From Treponema sp. (lineage in GTDB: Bacteria; Spirochaetota; Spirochaetia; Treponematales; Treponemataceae): a stretch of 58,053 bases of DNA. Shown piece after piece: positions 38,055 through 47,317 of the stretch (its first letter is position 1; each line of letters opens with the position of its first letter). The translations under genes and the position numbers were made by a program. The notes under the pieces are model-generated. The model was given only the letters and a program-made list of their open reading frames with translations. It had not been told where the DNA came from and did no database searches. The stretch covers positions 1-58,053 of the forward strand of contig JAAVAO010000034.1 of NCBI GenBank assembly GCA_014803985.1, written 5' to 3'.

Positions 38055-39206
38055 TTACTGTATGTTTTCCAATCGAGCCAGTTCTGCGATGGCAATTTTG
38101 TCGTTCGGGTTGAATTCCAAAACGGTTGTAAAATATTTTCGCGCTTCTTCATTGTTGCCAATTTTTTCAAATAAAAATCCGAGGTTTGAAATTATTTTGG
38201 TGTCTTCAGGAGAAAGTGAAAATGCTTTTAAAAGCGATTTTTTTGCTTCGTCAAGATTTCCCATTTCCATTTGACAAATTGCAAGTTCATTGTATGTTTC
38301 TGCGTTTGTGTCCGCTCCGCATTCAATTGCTTTTGAAAATGCTTGCAACGCCTGTTCGTAGCGATTTGTTCTGCGCATTCCCCAGCCCAGCAAAAACCAT
38401 GCGTTCCAAACCTTTGGATTTGTTTCAAGGAATTTTCTGATTTCTGCAAGCCCTTTTTCTTCTTGACCACTGGAAATAAGGCGCGCGGCATTGGAAAATC
38501 GTTCATCGTCCATATTGTCATTTGCGATGTTGTTAATTATTTCTTGAGCTCGTTCTTTTTTGTAAATGCCATTCTCTCCCAATTCTTCGTCAGTTATATC
38601 GCAGGTGAGGGCAATATATGTTTCAAAGCATCCCTTTGCCTCTCTAAAATTGCGCTGTTTTAGGTAAAAAAAGCCTGCATTAAAAAATGCATCGGAAATG
38701 GGAGGCTCTGCGTTCATTGCGTCTTTGTAGTACATAAGTGCGTCATTGTCATAAGCGTCAGCGTCATCGTGAAGTCCAGAGCGACGATAACTTTCTGCAC
38801 GTTGATCCAAAAAAAGCGCAGTGTTTAAGATGATTGCATAGTTTTCGGGTTCTATGCCTCGAAGAGTCATAAAAAGTTCTTCAGCAAGCTCCCAGTCCTC
38901 ATTCTTTGCCTTTAAAATTGCCGCGTTTGAAAGTTCGGTTATAATATTTGGACGCGCTTGTTTTATGATTGATCGATAATAGTCCAAATGCTCGTTGTGA
39001 TGGTCATAAGCCAGCGTCAAAAGAATTCCTGAAAGAATTTGCTCTGCCGTTAAATCTTCCATATTGAAGTTTCCAGGGGCATCGCTTGATTTTCTTTGTA
39101 CAGGCAGAGGAATAGTTTTATCTATGTGCATTGCACTTGATGACAGAGGAAAATTATCAGGAATGTTTATAAAATATACAGATTCAAGAGGATTATGAGA
39201 ATTCAT
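38055..39206 (-). CDS. Cytoplasmic TPR protein
   Basis: The 383-residue product has no signal peptide. Its first 85 residues are not recognised. The remainder is helical repeats, with the clearest TPRs from about residue 265 (WNAWFLLGWGMRRTNRYEQALQAFSKAIE, next unit TYNELAICQMEMGNLDEAKKS, next ISNLGFLFEKIGNNEEARKYF). It follows the PilZ gene by ten bases, so it may work in c-di-GMP-linked assembly or motility control (inference). Confidence 0.85.
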   Translation of the reverse strand: MNSHNPLESVYFINIPDNFPLSSSAMHIDKTIPLPVQRKSSDAPGNFNMEDLTAEQILSGILLTLAYDHHNEHLDYYRSIIKQARPNIITELSNAAILKAKNEDWELAEELFMTLRGIEPENYAIILNTALFLDQRAESYRRSGLHDDADAYDNDALMYYKDAMNAEPPISDAFFNAGFFYLKQRNFREAKGCFETYIALTCDITDEELGENGIYKKERAQEIINNIANDNMDDERFSNAARLISSGQEEKGLAEIRKFLETNPKVWNAWFLLGWGMRRTNRYEQALQAFSKAIECGADTNAETYNELAICQMEMGNLDEAKKSLLKAFSLSPEDTKIISNLGFLFEKIGNNEEARKYFTTVLEFNPNDKIAIAELARLENIQ

Positions 39207-39216
39207 ATTAGTTTTG

Positions 39217-40113
39217 TTATGGTTGTGTCCTTTCCGCTGTTATATGTCCTTCTGTTTGTTCTGCTGCAGCACTTTGTTGTAAGACAGTTGATGCCTCAAT
39301 AAACGTCTTTTTGTTTGTGGAAAGATATTCATTGATACGAATTTTATATGGTGGCGGAACAAGATTTTCGTCAAACTTCACACCGACCGAACAAAGATCT
39401 TTTCTTCCTTCGACAAGCTCGCATTTTACAAGAGTGCCTTTTATGTCCACAACTTCGTTTGGATCTGAAAAAACAAGTCGCAAGATTGAACTTTTTCCTT
39501 GAAGAAATTGCGGCAATCCCATGAGAATAATTTTTGCGCCAAAAAATGACAAGTCCCAAAGAATGCAGCGGCGCGGAACTCCCTGAACAAAAACTATGGA
39601 CTCCTTTTTGTCTAGTCGAAGGGCTCGTTGGGTGGATTCATTTATTGTGATTCGCTCTGCACGTCTTTTGACAAAGTTGAAGTCTGCATCAAGCATAGTG
39701 CCGATTTTTAAAACAAAGTCATCAGGCGGCTGTTGATTATATGATAAGGTTACAATGACTAATTCATTTGATGTTGTGTATGGAGTTATATTTTCTACTT
39801 TGCATGAAATAAAAAAGAAAATAGGATTTCCATCGTCCTCAAAGCAAAAGTGAAGGTTAACGGGTGGTGCATCTTTTTTGGCAATGTGTTGAAAAGCCCC
39901 TCCTGCTGTTCCAATGATTATTTTTGCCATTTGGAATGAAGCCGAATTGATAATGCACGGCCATTGTCCTCCATCGCACTTTACATAAATCTGCCGCGGG
40001 TTCATCCGCAATGTGCGAATAGTTTCCTTTGAGAAAGTAATTTCATTTTCACGATATAAATCGTAGTATTTTTTTACTAACTGATTTACTGATATAGTCG
40101 GTGCAAGTGCCAT
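39217..40113 (-). CDS. PilZ-domain c-di-GMP receptor with a long N-terminal domain
   Basis: The 298-residue product has an N-terminal beta-rich domain (about 10-145), which in spirochaetes is known as PilZN or PilZNR. A PilZ domain follows: RRAER (about 154-158) supplies the RxxxR c-di-GMP clamp and DLSFFGAKI (about 189-197) the D/NxSxxG motif. Such proteins bind c-di-GMP and affect motility and virulence in Treponema and Borrelia. The C-terminal 25 residues are unstructured. It is the first gene of a pair with the TPR gene. Confidence 0.88.
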   Translation of the reverse strand: MALAPTISVNQLVKKYYDLYRENEITFSKETIRTLRMNPRQIYVKCDGGQWPCIINSASFQMAKIIIGTAGGAFQHIAKKDAPPVNLHFCFEDDGNPIFFFISCKVENITPYTTSNELVIVTLSYNQQPPDDFVLKIGTMLDADFNFVKRRAERITINESTQRALRLDKKESIVFVQGVPRRCILWDLSFFGAKIILMGLPQFLQGKSSILRLVFSDPNEVVDIKGTLVKCELVEGRKDLCSVGVKFDENLVPPPYKIRINEYLSTNKKTFIEASTVLQQSAAAEQTEGHITAERTQP

Positions 40114-40249
40114 TTTCTTTTAGTATACTGCATACGCTTTGAGTTGTCAATGTTAATGTTATTGGGATAAAATTTGTGAGGTTAGTTCTTGTTCAAACCG
40201 CTCTTTTTCTTTATACTTTTTAAAGATTTTGAAATGAACGGGGGATAAA

Positions 40250-41485
40250 ATGACTTTGTTTGAGGACTTGAAATGGCGTGGATTGATTAAGGATGTGGCG
40301 GGGGAGGAAAGCGACCTTCAAAAGATTCTTGATGGAAAACCAATTTCTTTTTATTGGGGAACAGATCCGACTGCCGATAGTTTGCACCTCGGTCATTATT
40401 CATCTCTTTGCATGGCGAAACGGCTTGCTAACGCAGGACATCAGCCGATTTTACTTTGTGGTGGCGCAACAGGACGAATTGGAGACCCTCGTCCCACTGC
40501 GGAGCGTGAAATTATTTCAGAAGAAACCATTGTTCATAATATTGAGAAGATCCATAACCAAATTGACCGTTTGATAGATGGAAAGGCGGAGTTGGTGGAT
40601 AATTATGAATGGCTCAAGGGATACACTTTTTTGGATTTTTTGCGAGATGTAGGAAAATATATAAATGTGAATTATATGCTTGATAAGGATATAATTCGTA
40701 GACGACTTGAAACAGGAATTACATTTGCAGAATTTTCCTATATGCTTTTGCAGGGATATGATTTTTTACATCTTTTTGAAACAAAGAACTGCATAATGCA
40801 AGTGGCTGGAAGCGATCAATGGGGAAATATAACAACAGGGGTCGATTTAATCCGTAAAATTTTGGACAAGACGGCTTATGCGTTTACAATGCCTCTGATT
40901 CTTGATTCAACTGGCAAAAAGTTTGGTAAAAGCGAAGGAAACGCGCTGTGGCTTGATAAGGAAAAGACTAGCCCATATCAAATTTATCAGCATTTAATTA
41001 ACTCTGATGATTCAAAAGTTCTTGAGTATTTGAAAGTGTTTACATTTCTTTCTAAAGATGAAATTGATGATGTTATGGCAAAGCAAAACGCCGCGCCTGA
41101 AACACGGATTGCTCAAAAGACACTTGCCTTTGAAGTTGTAAAAGATATTCACGGAGAGGACGAGGCGAAAAATGCGGTGCATGTTTCAGAAAAACTTTTT
41201 GACGGCGATTTTTCCGGTCTTTCTGTTTCGGATATTAGAACGGGAATGAAAAGCGTGCCGTCTTTTTCACTTGCGTCATCTTTATCGCTTATCGATGTTC
41301 TTGTGGAAAATAAAATTGCTTCATCAAAGCGAGAGGCACGTGAATTTTTAAAGGCAAATGCAATTTCGATTAACGGAAAAATTGAAACAGATGAGAATTT
41401 TACTATTGGAAAAGAAATCGCGCTTGGCGGAGAACTTGTCATAATTCGTCGCGGAAAGAAAAAATATTTTGTGGTGAATGTATAA
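40250..41485 (+). CDS. tyrS: Tyrosyl-tRNA synthetase
   Basis: TyrRS charges tRNA-Tyr. The 411-residue product has the class I HIGH motif as HLGH (46-49), the TyrRS signature GGATGRIGDPRP, AGSDQWGN for tyrosine binding, and KFGKS (224-228) for KMSKS. A C-terminal S4 RNA-binding domain (about 344-411) follows. ATG 40250 is preceded by GGGGG. It is a monocistronic gene as far as can be seen. Confidence 0.96.
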   Translation: MTLFEDLKWRGLIKDVAGEESDLQKILDGKPISFYWGTDPTADSLHLGHYSSLCMAKRLANAGHQPILLCGGATGRIGDPRPTAEREIISEETIVHNIEKIHNQIDRLIDGKAELVDNYEWLKGYTFLDFLRDVGKYINVNYMLDKDIIRRRLETGITFAEFSYMLLQGYDFLHLFETKNCIMQVAGSDQWGNITTGVDLIRKILDKTAYAFTMPLILDSTGKKFGKSEGNALWLDKEKTSPYQIYQHLINSDDSKVLEYLKVFTFLSKDEIDDVMAKQNAAPETRIAQKTLAFEVVKDIHGEDEAKNAVHVSEKLFDGDFSGLSVSDIRTGMKSVPSFSLASSLSLIDVLVENKIASSKREAREFLKANAISINGKIETDENFTIGKEIALGGELVIIRRGKKKYFVVNV

Positions 41486-41529
41486 AAGGGCGGCGTTTTA
41501 TATTATTCGGACAGCTTATTTGTTACATT

Positions 41530-41614
41530 ACGCAAAACCTGAGTAAGCAGGGAAAATCCCTGTGGCTGGAAGTCAAGGAATAAAAACGGGGAAACGGATG
41601 CATCGTCCGCCCTC
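41530..41614 (+). repeat. Dispersed repeat copy 6
   Basis: Features: GCAAAACCTGAGTAAGCAGGG, the small palindrome AGGGA/TCCCT, and the core GGAAGTCAAGGAATAAAAAC ending CATCGTCCGCCC. The minus-strand ParB-like gene stops one base later. GGGCGG also occurs at 41488. Confidence 0.6.
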
Positions 41615-42019
41615 TTATACCTTCTTTCTCTGAAAAAGGCTTGCGATTTTTTTAAAGAAGGCTTTTATGGCGTTTAGGATTCTTGTTAAAATCGATGGGT
41701 TTCGTAGTTTTTCCAGTCTTTCGTACCCCTCTAGCAATTCTTCCCTGGTGAAGTCTTTGCGCTGGTTGTTTTCTTCAAGTTCCATTTCAAGTTTTTCAAT
41801 GTCGCTTATATTGTCTATAATATTTGCGTTTATGCTTGTCCAGCCAAGTTGTTTTGCCGCTTGAAGTCTACGCTCTCCCGCAATGAGTTCATGGTCATGC
41901 GTAATTGAAATTGGGTTTAAAAGTCCATACGTCCGAAGACTGTCCATGAGTGCATTTAAGTCGCCTAAGTCCTTGCGAACACGTTTTTTTATTTGAATGT
42001 CATCAATATTTACAAGCAT
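41615..42019 (-). CDS. Short ParB-like protein
   Basis: The 134-residue product matches the N-terminal ParB/sulfiredoxin-fold domain: INIDDI-like start, SLRTYGLLNPISITHDHELIAGERRLQAAKQLGW (GERR is the nucleotide-binding box) and ELEENNQRKDFTREE. It ends in a basic helix (about 110-134) and lacks the HTH and dimer domains of chromosomal ParB. It starts 14 bases after the PBP gene and is likely co-transcribed with it. The role is unknown; chromosome partition is not implied. Confidence 0.8.
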   Translation of the reverse strand: MLVNIDDIQIKKRVRKDLGDLNALMDSLRTYGLLNPISITHDHELIAGERRLQAAKQLGWTSINANIIDNISDIEKLEMELEENNQRKDFTREELLEGYERLEKLRNPSILTRILNAIKAFFKKIASLFQRKKV

Positions 42020-42033
42020 TTGTTTATCCCGTT

Positions 42034-44604
42034 TTATTCCATTAGATAGTTGTAATTTAGGGTGGAGTCTTCATCGAGATTTCCACCAGTGCTTTCGCTA
42101 TTTTCAATTTTATTTTGAACAAGAATTTCATCTTGTTGCGATTCCTCATAGTCAGCATTTAAAAAGTCAAGATGTAAAGATAATGGGGTGGTGTCGATTG
42201 TTTCCGTTAAGTGTTGACCTGATTGATACAATTCGCTTTGAAGTCTAGATATAGATAGTGAAGACATAGAATTGCTTGAGTGAACGGTGCATATATTTGT
42301 TGGCTGTGTTCCCAAAAGATACCATTGCCTTGTTATATGACCTTCGCAAGATGGAGTTGGTATCATTCCGCTTGTTGAACAAACTGCTGCTTGTATAACA
42401 CCTTCTGCGGGTTTTGGAAAGTCCTTTGGGATCATATTTCGATGAACTTCACGCATATAGTCGCCCCATGCATATCCTGCGAGCGTTGCGCCTGTTATAT
42501 GCAGTCCTAATGATTGTCCTGGTCGATCAAATCCAAACCAAAATGTTGCGGTGTAGTATGGCGTGTACCCAGATGTCCATGCATCCGCCCAGTTTTGTGT
42601 TGTTCCTGTTTTTCCTGCCGCTGGCATTTCATACCGTGCGCCTTTTTCTGTTCGATACGTGAGTTTCCAACTTTGCGCGCTGAGCGTTCCGCTTCTTACT
42701 GTTTGTTCAAGAAGTTTTGTCATTACAAAAGCAGTTTGCGGAGAAATAACTTGAGATGCCTCTCCTTTTGCCTGTTGACTTTCGCGGATTTCTCTCTCTG
42801 GATTGAGAATAATATTGCCATTTCTATCTTCAACAGTGCGGATTGCCATTGGTGTAACCGCTTTTCCTCCCGATGCGATTACTGCGTAGGCGCGGGCAAT
42901 TTCAATTGGACGGACAGAACATACTCCCAATCCCAATGGATAGCCAGGTACAAAGCCCCGAGATGGAAGGTCGTCTTTTGAGATGCCGAGCAATGAAACT
43001 GAGCGGGAAATTGCCGCATCAAATCCTATTTCATCAAGGACTTTTAGCGATGGAACATTCATTGAGTGGGTGAGCGCGTAGTAAAGCGGCACATTTCCAA
43101 GCCATTCGCCACGGAAATTCTGTGGAATATACGGCTTTCCATCTGCCGTGTGAAAAACTACTGGAGTGTCGGAAATGATTGTTGTGGAGGTAAATTTTCG
43201 GGAGTTGATTGCTTCTGTGTAGTAAAGCGGTTTGAAAACTGAACCTGGTTGCAGTTTTGCCTGCGTTGCGCGTATAAATTGATTTTCCTGATCGAATTTA
43301 CTTCCGCCAACAAGTGCGGTTATGTAGCCTGTCTCGTTTTCAAGGGAAATCATTGTGCCTTCGACAGTTGTTCTTTCGTTTTCCTTTTTTGTTTTTACAT
43401 TTGCCCTGTTTACAATGGAAATTTTTACGGTGTCAATTCCCGTCATCATAGAAAATACATCAAGAATTGGATTTATTTGATTTAAGTAGGTTGCATTTGA
43501 AATTGTTTCTGCGCGTTGTTCGCTCACTTTTATTGCAGGGATGTTAAATGTCAGGGCAAGAAGTTCTGTCATTGGAATGTAAGTGCTGAATGCCATTGCA
43601 GAACGCGATTCATGTTCTTTTTGATAGCGACGGTTTCCTTCGGCAATGTATTTTTCCATAATATCTTGGGCAATTTGTTGGTTTTTGAGGTTGAGCGTTG
43701 TGTTCACCGTAAAGCCTGCGGTATAGATGCTTTGGGAGCCATATATCAAATTGCCTAGTTCTCGCCTAACATATTCGCTAAACCATGGCGCTTTGTCATC
43801 GCGAATCATATATGCAGAAGAGCTTGTTCTTGTGTAGTCGAACGCCGCCCAAAAGTCATCAAATGATTCATCTGATTCTTCCTGCGTTATATAGCCTGCC
43901 GCCACCATTGAATCAAGAACATTCTTTTGCCGATCCATAGCGCGATTTGGATGGTCAAACGGATTATAAAAGGCAGGGTTTGAAAGTTGAATCACGAGAA
44001 TAGCCGCTTCTGCCGGAGTGATTTCTTCTGCGCTGTGTCCAAAGTAATATTTTGATGCAGCATTTACGCCATACGTTCCGCCACCAAAATAAATTCTATT
44101 TAAATATAGTTCAAGTATTTCATTTTTTGAATAACGGCGCTCCATTTGGATTGCATACCACAACTCCCGGATTTTTCGCATAATCGACATTTCTGCGCGG
44201 TCGCAATAGAGCGTTCCTGCAATTTGTTGAGTAAGGGTGGAGCCTCCTCCCAGAGAACGACGGGTGAGTTTTCCAATTACAGCGCGAAACACAGCCTTGA
44301 AGCTAAACCCACGATGTGAATAAAAAATTCTGTCCTCACGAGTCAAGAGGGCGTCAATCATGTGTTGTGGCAGTTTGTTTAAACTGATTATCTCTCGTTT
44401 TTCATCAGATGCAAATTCCGTTATAAGTTCTCCGTTAATGTCAAGTAGTTTTGTGGGAAGCGCGGTGTAAAAGGACTCAATGTATTCGGAATTTTTCATA
44501 TTTTGAGTTTCAGAAAGTCCAAATCCCAGCGATGCGCCGAGAATTAAAGCCGCCAAAAACAAAAGACAAATCCAAATAATCGTTGACTTTTTGACTTTTT
44601 CCAT
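42034..44604 (-). CDS. Class A penicillin-binding protein (PBP1A-like)
   Basis: The bifunctional enzyme polymerises lipid II and cross-links peptidoglycan. ATG 44604 (MEKVKKS) is chosen because a membrane anchor follows at residues 8-30; there is no clear Shine-Dalgarno. The glycosyltransferase domain (about 50-225) has REDRIFYSHRGF with catalytic Glu90, GGGSTLTQQIA and the second Glu in KNEILELYLN. The transpeptidase domain has SVFK (Ser455-Lys458), SMN (514-516) and KTG (665-667). The product has 856 residues with an acidic, disordered C-terminus. The start frame stays open upstream but the extra 35 residues look untranslated. Confidence 0.93.
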   Translation of the reverse strand: MEKVKKSTIIWICLLFLAALILGASLGFGLSETQNMKNSEYIESFYTALPTKLLDINGELITEFASDEKREIISLNKLPQHMIDALLTREDRIFYSHRGFSFKAVFRAVIGKLTRRSLGGGSTLTQQIAGTLYCDRAEMSIMRKIRELWYAIQMERRYSKNEILELYLNRIYFGGGTYGVNAASKYYFGHSAEEITPAEAAILVIQLSNPAFYNPFDHPNRAMDRQKNVLDSMVAAGYITQEESDESFDDFWAAFDYTRTSSSAYMIRDDKAPWFSEYVRRELGNLIYGSQSIYTAGFTVNTTLNLKNQQIAQDIMEKYIAEGNRRYQKEHESRSAMAFSTYIPMTELLALTFNIPAIKVSEQRAETISNATYLNQINPILDVFSMMTGIDTVKISIVNRANVKTKKENERTTVEGTMISLENETGYITALVGGSKFDQENQFIRATQAKLQPGSVFKPLYYTEAINSRKFTSTTIISDTPVVFHTADGKPYIPQNFRGEWLGNVPLYYALTHSMNVPSLKVLDEIGFDAAISRSVSLLGISKDDLPSRGFVPGYPLGLGVCSVRPIEIARAYAVIASGGKAVTPMAIRTVEDRNGNIILNPEREIRESQQAKGEASQVISPQTAFVMTKLLEQTVRSGTLSAQSWKLTYRTEKGARYEMPAAGKTGTTQNWADAWTSGYTPYYTATFWFGFDRPGQSLGLHITGATLAGYAWGDYMREVHRNMIPKDFPKPAEGVIQAAVCSTSGMIPTPSCEGHITRQWYLLGTQPTNICTVHSSNSMSSLSISRLQSELYQSGQHLTETIDTTPLSLHLDFLNADYEESQQDEILVQNKIENSESTGGNLDEDSTLNYNYLME

Positions 44605-44651
44605 ACATATAATTATATATAAAAAGAAGCGTTGTGTGAATATGGAGAGGC

Positions 44652-44779
44652 AAAAAAAATGGCACGGTATGAAAACCGTGCCAATGCCCATCAGGCATGT
44701 CGGGGGCATGGGTGGGAGGGGAAAATGCCCCCGATATTTTAAATATCGTCAAAGATTGGAAAAACTTTAGTTTTTTTTG
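44652..44779 (-). ncRNA. Candidate structured RNA or PBP leader
   Basis: On the minus strand a TATAAT (44786-44791) is followed by four consecutive stem-loops: GATATTT/AAATATC (44733-44747), GGGGGCAT/ATGCCCCC (44702-44732), ATGCC/GGCAT (44684-44698), and GGCACGGT/ACCGTGCC (44661-44682) followed by eight T residues. The last is a textbook intrinsic terminator. There is no ORF. The transcript would be about 128 nt, ending 48 bases before the PBP start. It could be a small RNA or a 5' leader with attenuation. It lacks the SRP, 6S and tmRNA landmarks. No -35 is convincing. Confidence 0.5.
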
Positions 44780-44869
44780 ATGGGAATTATACAATCCATG
44801 GCAATGAAACAGGGGGTAAAGAGTGTCTGTTGAATGCATCTAGCACTGTGCCTCTTGTATTTTCATATT

Positions 44870-44929
44870 AAAAAAACAAGCGGCATTCCATTCGCAAGAT
44901 AGAAAGATCTCGTATTATGGAATGCCGCT
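44870..44929 (-). terminator. Intrinsic terminator of the superoxide reductase gene
   Basis: AGCGGCATTCCAT (44879-44891) pairs perfectly with ATGGAATGCCGCT (44917-44929) around a 25-base loop. On the minus strand the stem is followed by TGTTTTTTT. It lies 30 bases after the dfx stop. Confidence 0.8.
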
Positions 44930-44959
44930 GTTTGTATCGAATCGCACTTATGAATATGC

Positions 44960-45331
44960 TTATTCAGCTTTCCACAAGCCGTGAATGTTGCAATGTTCGT
45001 ATACTGCAACGAGTTTTTCGCCTTCTGCAAGATTGAATTCGGCTTCTGGTTTCATATCCGCTGTGAGATGTTTGATTTGGCTTCCGTTTGTTGTTTCAAT
45101 TGCAATGAAATCAATTAAATGTTCTTTTGTCATTGGATGCTCAACAGAGCCGACTTTTACTTTTACAGTGTTTCCCTGAATTTCAAAGACAGGAACATGC
45201 TTTTCCACCGCAGCGTCAACTGTTCCAGGGAGAAGTTCTGTCATAGCCTCTCCACAGCACACAGGATTCACACCCGAATCTTTTACCATCAAAATAAGGT
45301 TTCCGCAATGTTTACAAATGTAAAATTTCAT
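44960..45331 (-). CDS. dfx: Desulfoferrodoxin (two-iron superoxide reductase)
   Basis: The enzyme reduces superoxide to peroxide without making oxygen, typical of anaerobes. ATG 45331 follows AAGGAG; the frame is open further upstream but that part is not plausible. The 123-residue product has a desulforedoxin domain (CKHCG at residues 6-10, VCCGE near 25) and the neelaredoxin domain with iron ligands in EKHVPVF, EHPMTKEHLIDF and EHCNIHGLW. Treponema pallidum neelaredoxin, by contrast, is known to lack the N-terminal centre. It is monocistronic with its own terminator. Confidence 0.93.
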   Translation of the reverse strand: MKFYICKHCGNLILMVKDSGVNPVCCGEAMTELLPGTVDAAVEKHVPVFEIQGNTVKVKVGSVEHPMTKEHLIDFIAIETTNGSQIKHLTADMKPEAEFNLAEGEKLVAVYEHCNIHGLWKAE

Positions 45332-45859
45332 TTTTTTCTCCTTGTTAGTTTTAAGAATAAAAAATCGAAAGGGTCGAGTCGTTTTGCAAGCAATCAATTC
45401 GACATTTTCTTTATATCTAATATAGTGAGGAAAATCAAAAAAGGCAATTTTTTTTGAAAAAAAGTGTGTTCTGTAGCAGTTGTAAACAGTAAAAAAGTAT
45501 GTTCAGAGAAAATTATATGCATATCTCTGAATTGCCTTGCAGGGTTTTATCAAGTTTTGCGGCTTTTTTCATTTTACCACTGACTTCGGCAGACTTTTTT
45601 ACGATTTTTTAATAGAGTTTCATATTTATACGCACATATATGCACGTTTTATTGCATTCCTTTTACTTTGCGGATAAAAATTCTGCATTTTCCTTGCGCT
45701 ATAATTTTTCGTGATGAAGCCTCTCAAATATCTTTTTATCAACTCTTGACTTAAAACCAATAATACTATACTATTTAAAAATATCAGTAAAATATTGCAT
45801 GTTGTGGTTGCGTTTTGAACTTACGTTCCGCGCAACAGGGCAAGTGCAGTGGGGGAAAA
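45332..45859 (+). promoter_or_regulatory. Intergenic region with promoter for rpmE
   Basis: TTGACT (45746-45751) and TATACT (45767-45772) form a plus-strand promoter with a 15-base spacer. TACTAT at 45769 would give 17 bases. The transcript start would fall near 45780, 80 bases before rpmE. On the minus strand, TATATT and TATAAA near 45405-45425 may serve dfx. The stretch 45440-45720 shows no ORF or repeat. Confidence 0.45.
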
Positions 45860-46069
45860 ATGAAAAAGGGAATTCATCCTGAGTATAAACTTACAAAAAT
45901 TACATGCGCTTGCGGTAATGTAATTGAAACTCGTTCAACAGTTGAGAATATGTTTGTTGAAATTTGTTCTGCATGCCATCCATTCTACACAGGAAAGCAG
46001 AAATTGGTTGACACCGCAGGTCGTATTGAACGATTCAACAAGCGTTACGGAATTAAAGAAACAAATTAA
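45860..46069 (+). CDS. rpmE: 50S ribosomal protein L31
   Basis: ATG 45860 follows GGGGG. The 69-residue product has the zinc-binding form of L31: [14 protein letters not shown] and [29 protein letters not shown]. Three cysteines plus a CxxC-like arrangement match the C+ type. Length is normal. A strong terminator follows. Confidence 0.96.
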   Translation: MKKGIHPEYKLTKITCACGNVIETRSTVENMFVEICSACHPFYTGKQKLVDTAGRIERFNKRYGIKETN

Positions 46070-46076
46070 ATGTGTA

Positions 46077-46105
46077 AAAGCCGTCTCATTCAGACGGCTT
46101 TTTTT
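46077..46105 (+). terminator. Intrinsic terminator of rpmE
   Basis: AAAGCCGTCT (46077-46086) pairs with AGACGGCTTT (46092-46101) around a five-base loop, followed by TTTT. Confidence 0.9.
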
Positions 46106-46137
46106 ATCTTTTGCTCGTCAAAAATAGAAACTTTATT

Positions 46138-47262
46138 TTACACTCTCTCAATTTCCCATGCTTTATGGCATTTTTTGCCTTCAAAATCCTTGTGGATTGA
46201 AAACGGTGTTATGTCTGTGATTTTCAAGGGGAGTCGAGATTGTATTTTTTCCTCTGAAAATGATAGCCGCGTGCTGTTTGTGGAAAAATAAAGAATGCCG
46301 TTTGGATTTAAAAGCGATGTGCATTTTCCTACTAGTTTTGGCCAGTCTCTATTGATGTCGAGTATCGTGTTTGTTGACTTTGAGTTGCTGAAAGTCGGCG
46401 GGTCTAAAATTATTATGTCATACTTGTCTTCCGTGCGATGGCTTTTTAGTTTGCTTTCAATGAAGCGAATGCAGTCTGCCTTTGTGTATATGTATTTGTT
46501 TTCATCGGAAAAACCGTTTGAAGCCATATTTTTCTTTGCCCATGCCAAATAAGTGTTGGACAAATCTGCGGACTCCACAAACTGCGCGTTTCCGCTTGCG
46601 GCATATACTGAAAATGAACCTGTATAGCAAAACAGATTTAAAACACGCTTGCCGTTTGAACGCTCCCTCACTTTTTTTCGCAGCGGTCTATGGTCTAAAA
46701 AAAGCCCGGTGTCAAGATATGTGTCCAAGTCAACGTAGAAAATCTGACCTTGCTCGTACACGAGTCCTGAAAATGAGAGGGTGGGGCTTTCAATTTTTTC
46801 ATATTGATTCAATCCCTTTTGATGGCGGCGCATTTTTGTTATGATTTGTTCTTTTGGAATGGAAAGCGCATTTGAACAGGCATCTTTCATAACTGAAAGC
46901 CATTCTTCTTCCTCTGCCTCGTCCTTTTCGTACGGTCTTTCGTAAAGATACATAACAGCATATCGACGAGCCGCCATTTTTTCTGCAACGGATAGATCAT
47001 TTTCGCTTAAGAGTCTGTTTTGTTCTGTGAAAAAAACAGATGCCTCTGCGGGAGTTTTTATGTCTTTGGGTAAAAATTCGTATATGTCGAGGGAGAGGGG
47101 GATTTCAGGGATGTCACGATTATACAATCGATAGCATGAGATGCCGTTTTGTCTTGCCCATTTTCTTAAAATCCTGCTTTTCTTTTTTAGTCGATTGAAA
47201 AACAATGTCGCTTGATATTCGTTTTTTGCAATCGAATTTTTTGTGATTTCTGTGTTTTCCAT
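46138..47262 (-). CDS. rlmK: RlmK-like 23S rRNA methyltransferase
   Basis: The 374-residue product matches the C-terminal half of E. coli RlmKL, which makes m7G2069 of 23S rRNA. DTGLFLDHRPLR (about 183-194) is the family signature, LNLFCYTGSFSVYAA the SAM-binding motif I, and ILDPPTFSNSK the NPPY-like motif IV. The N-terminal THUMP/RlmL part is absent, so this is a stand-alone RlmK. RlmI (m5C1962) is the alternative, but it has a PUA domain, not seen here. A terminator for leuD lies just upstream of its start. Confidence 0.85.
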   Translation of the reverse strand: MENTEITKNSIAKNEYQATLFFNRLKKKSRILRKWARQNGISCYRLYNRDIPEIPLSLDIYEFLPKDIKTPAEASVFFTEQNRLLSENDLSVAEKMAARRYAVMYLYERPYEKDEAEEEEWLSVMKDACSNALSIPKEQIITKMRRHQKGLNQYEKIESPTLSFSGLVYEQGQIFYVDLDTYLDTGLFLDHRPLRKKVRERSNGKRVLNLFCYTGSFSVYAASGNAQFVESADLSNTYLAWAKKNMASNGFSDENKYIYTKADCIRFIESKLKSHRTEDKYDIIILDPPTFSNSKSTNTILDINRDWPKLVGKCTSLLNPNGILYFSTNSTRLSFSEEKIQSRLPLKITDITPFSIHKDFEGKKCHKAWEIERV

Positions 47263-47273
47263 TATCGGTCGTT

Positions 47274-47306
47274 AAAAAAGCGACTGGAATCGTAAAAATT
47301 CCAGTC
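47274..47306 (-). terminator. Intrinsic terminator of leuCD
   Basis: GACTGGAAT (47282-47290) pairs with ATTCCAGTC (47298-47306). On the minus strand TTTTTT follows the stem. It lies 12 bases after the leuD stop. Confidence 0.85.
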
Positions 47307-47317
47307 ACCTTTTCCTT

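Noticed and set aside
41615..42019. Chromosome-partitioning ParB and an origin of replication
   Set aside because: Only the N-terminal ParB-like fold is present; no ParA, parS-like sites, dnaA or dnaN lie nearby.
44652..44779. Hairpin cluster as SRP (4.5S) RNA
   Set aside because: The conserved SRP tip with GGTCAGG ... GGAAGC is absent.
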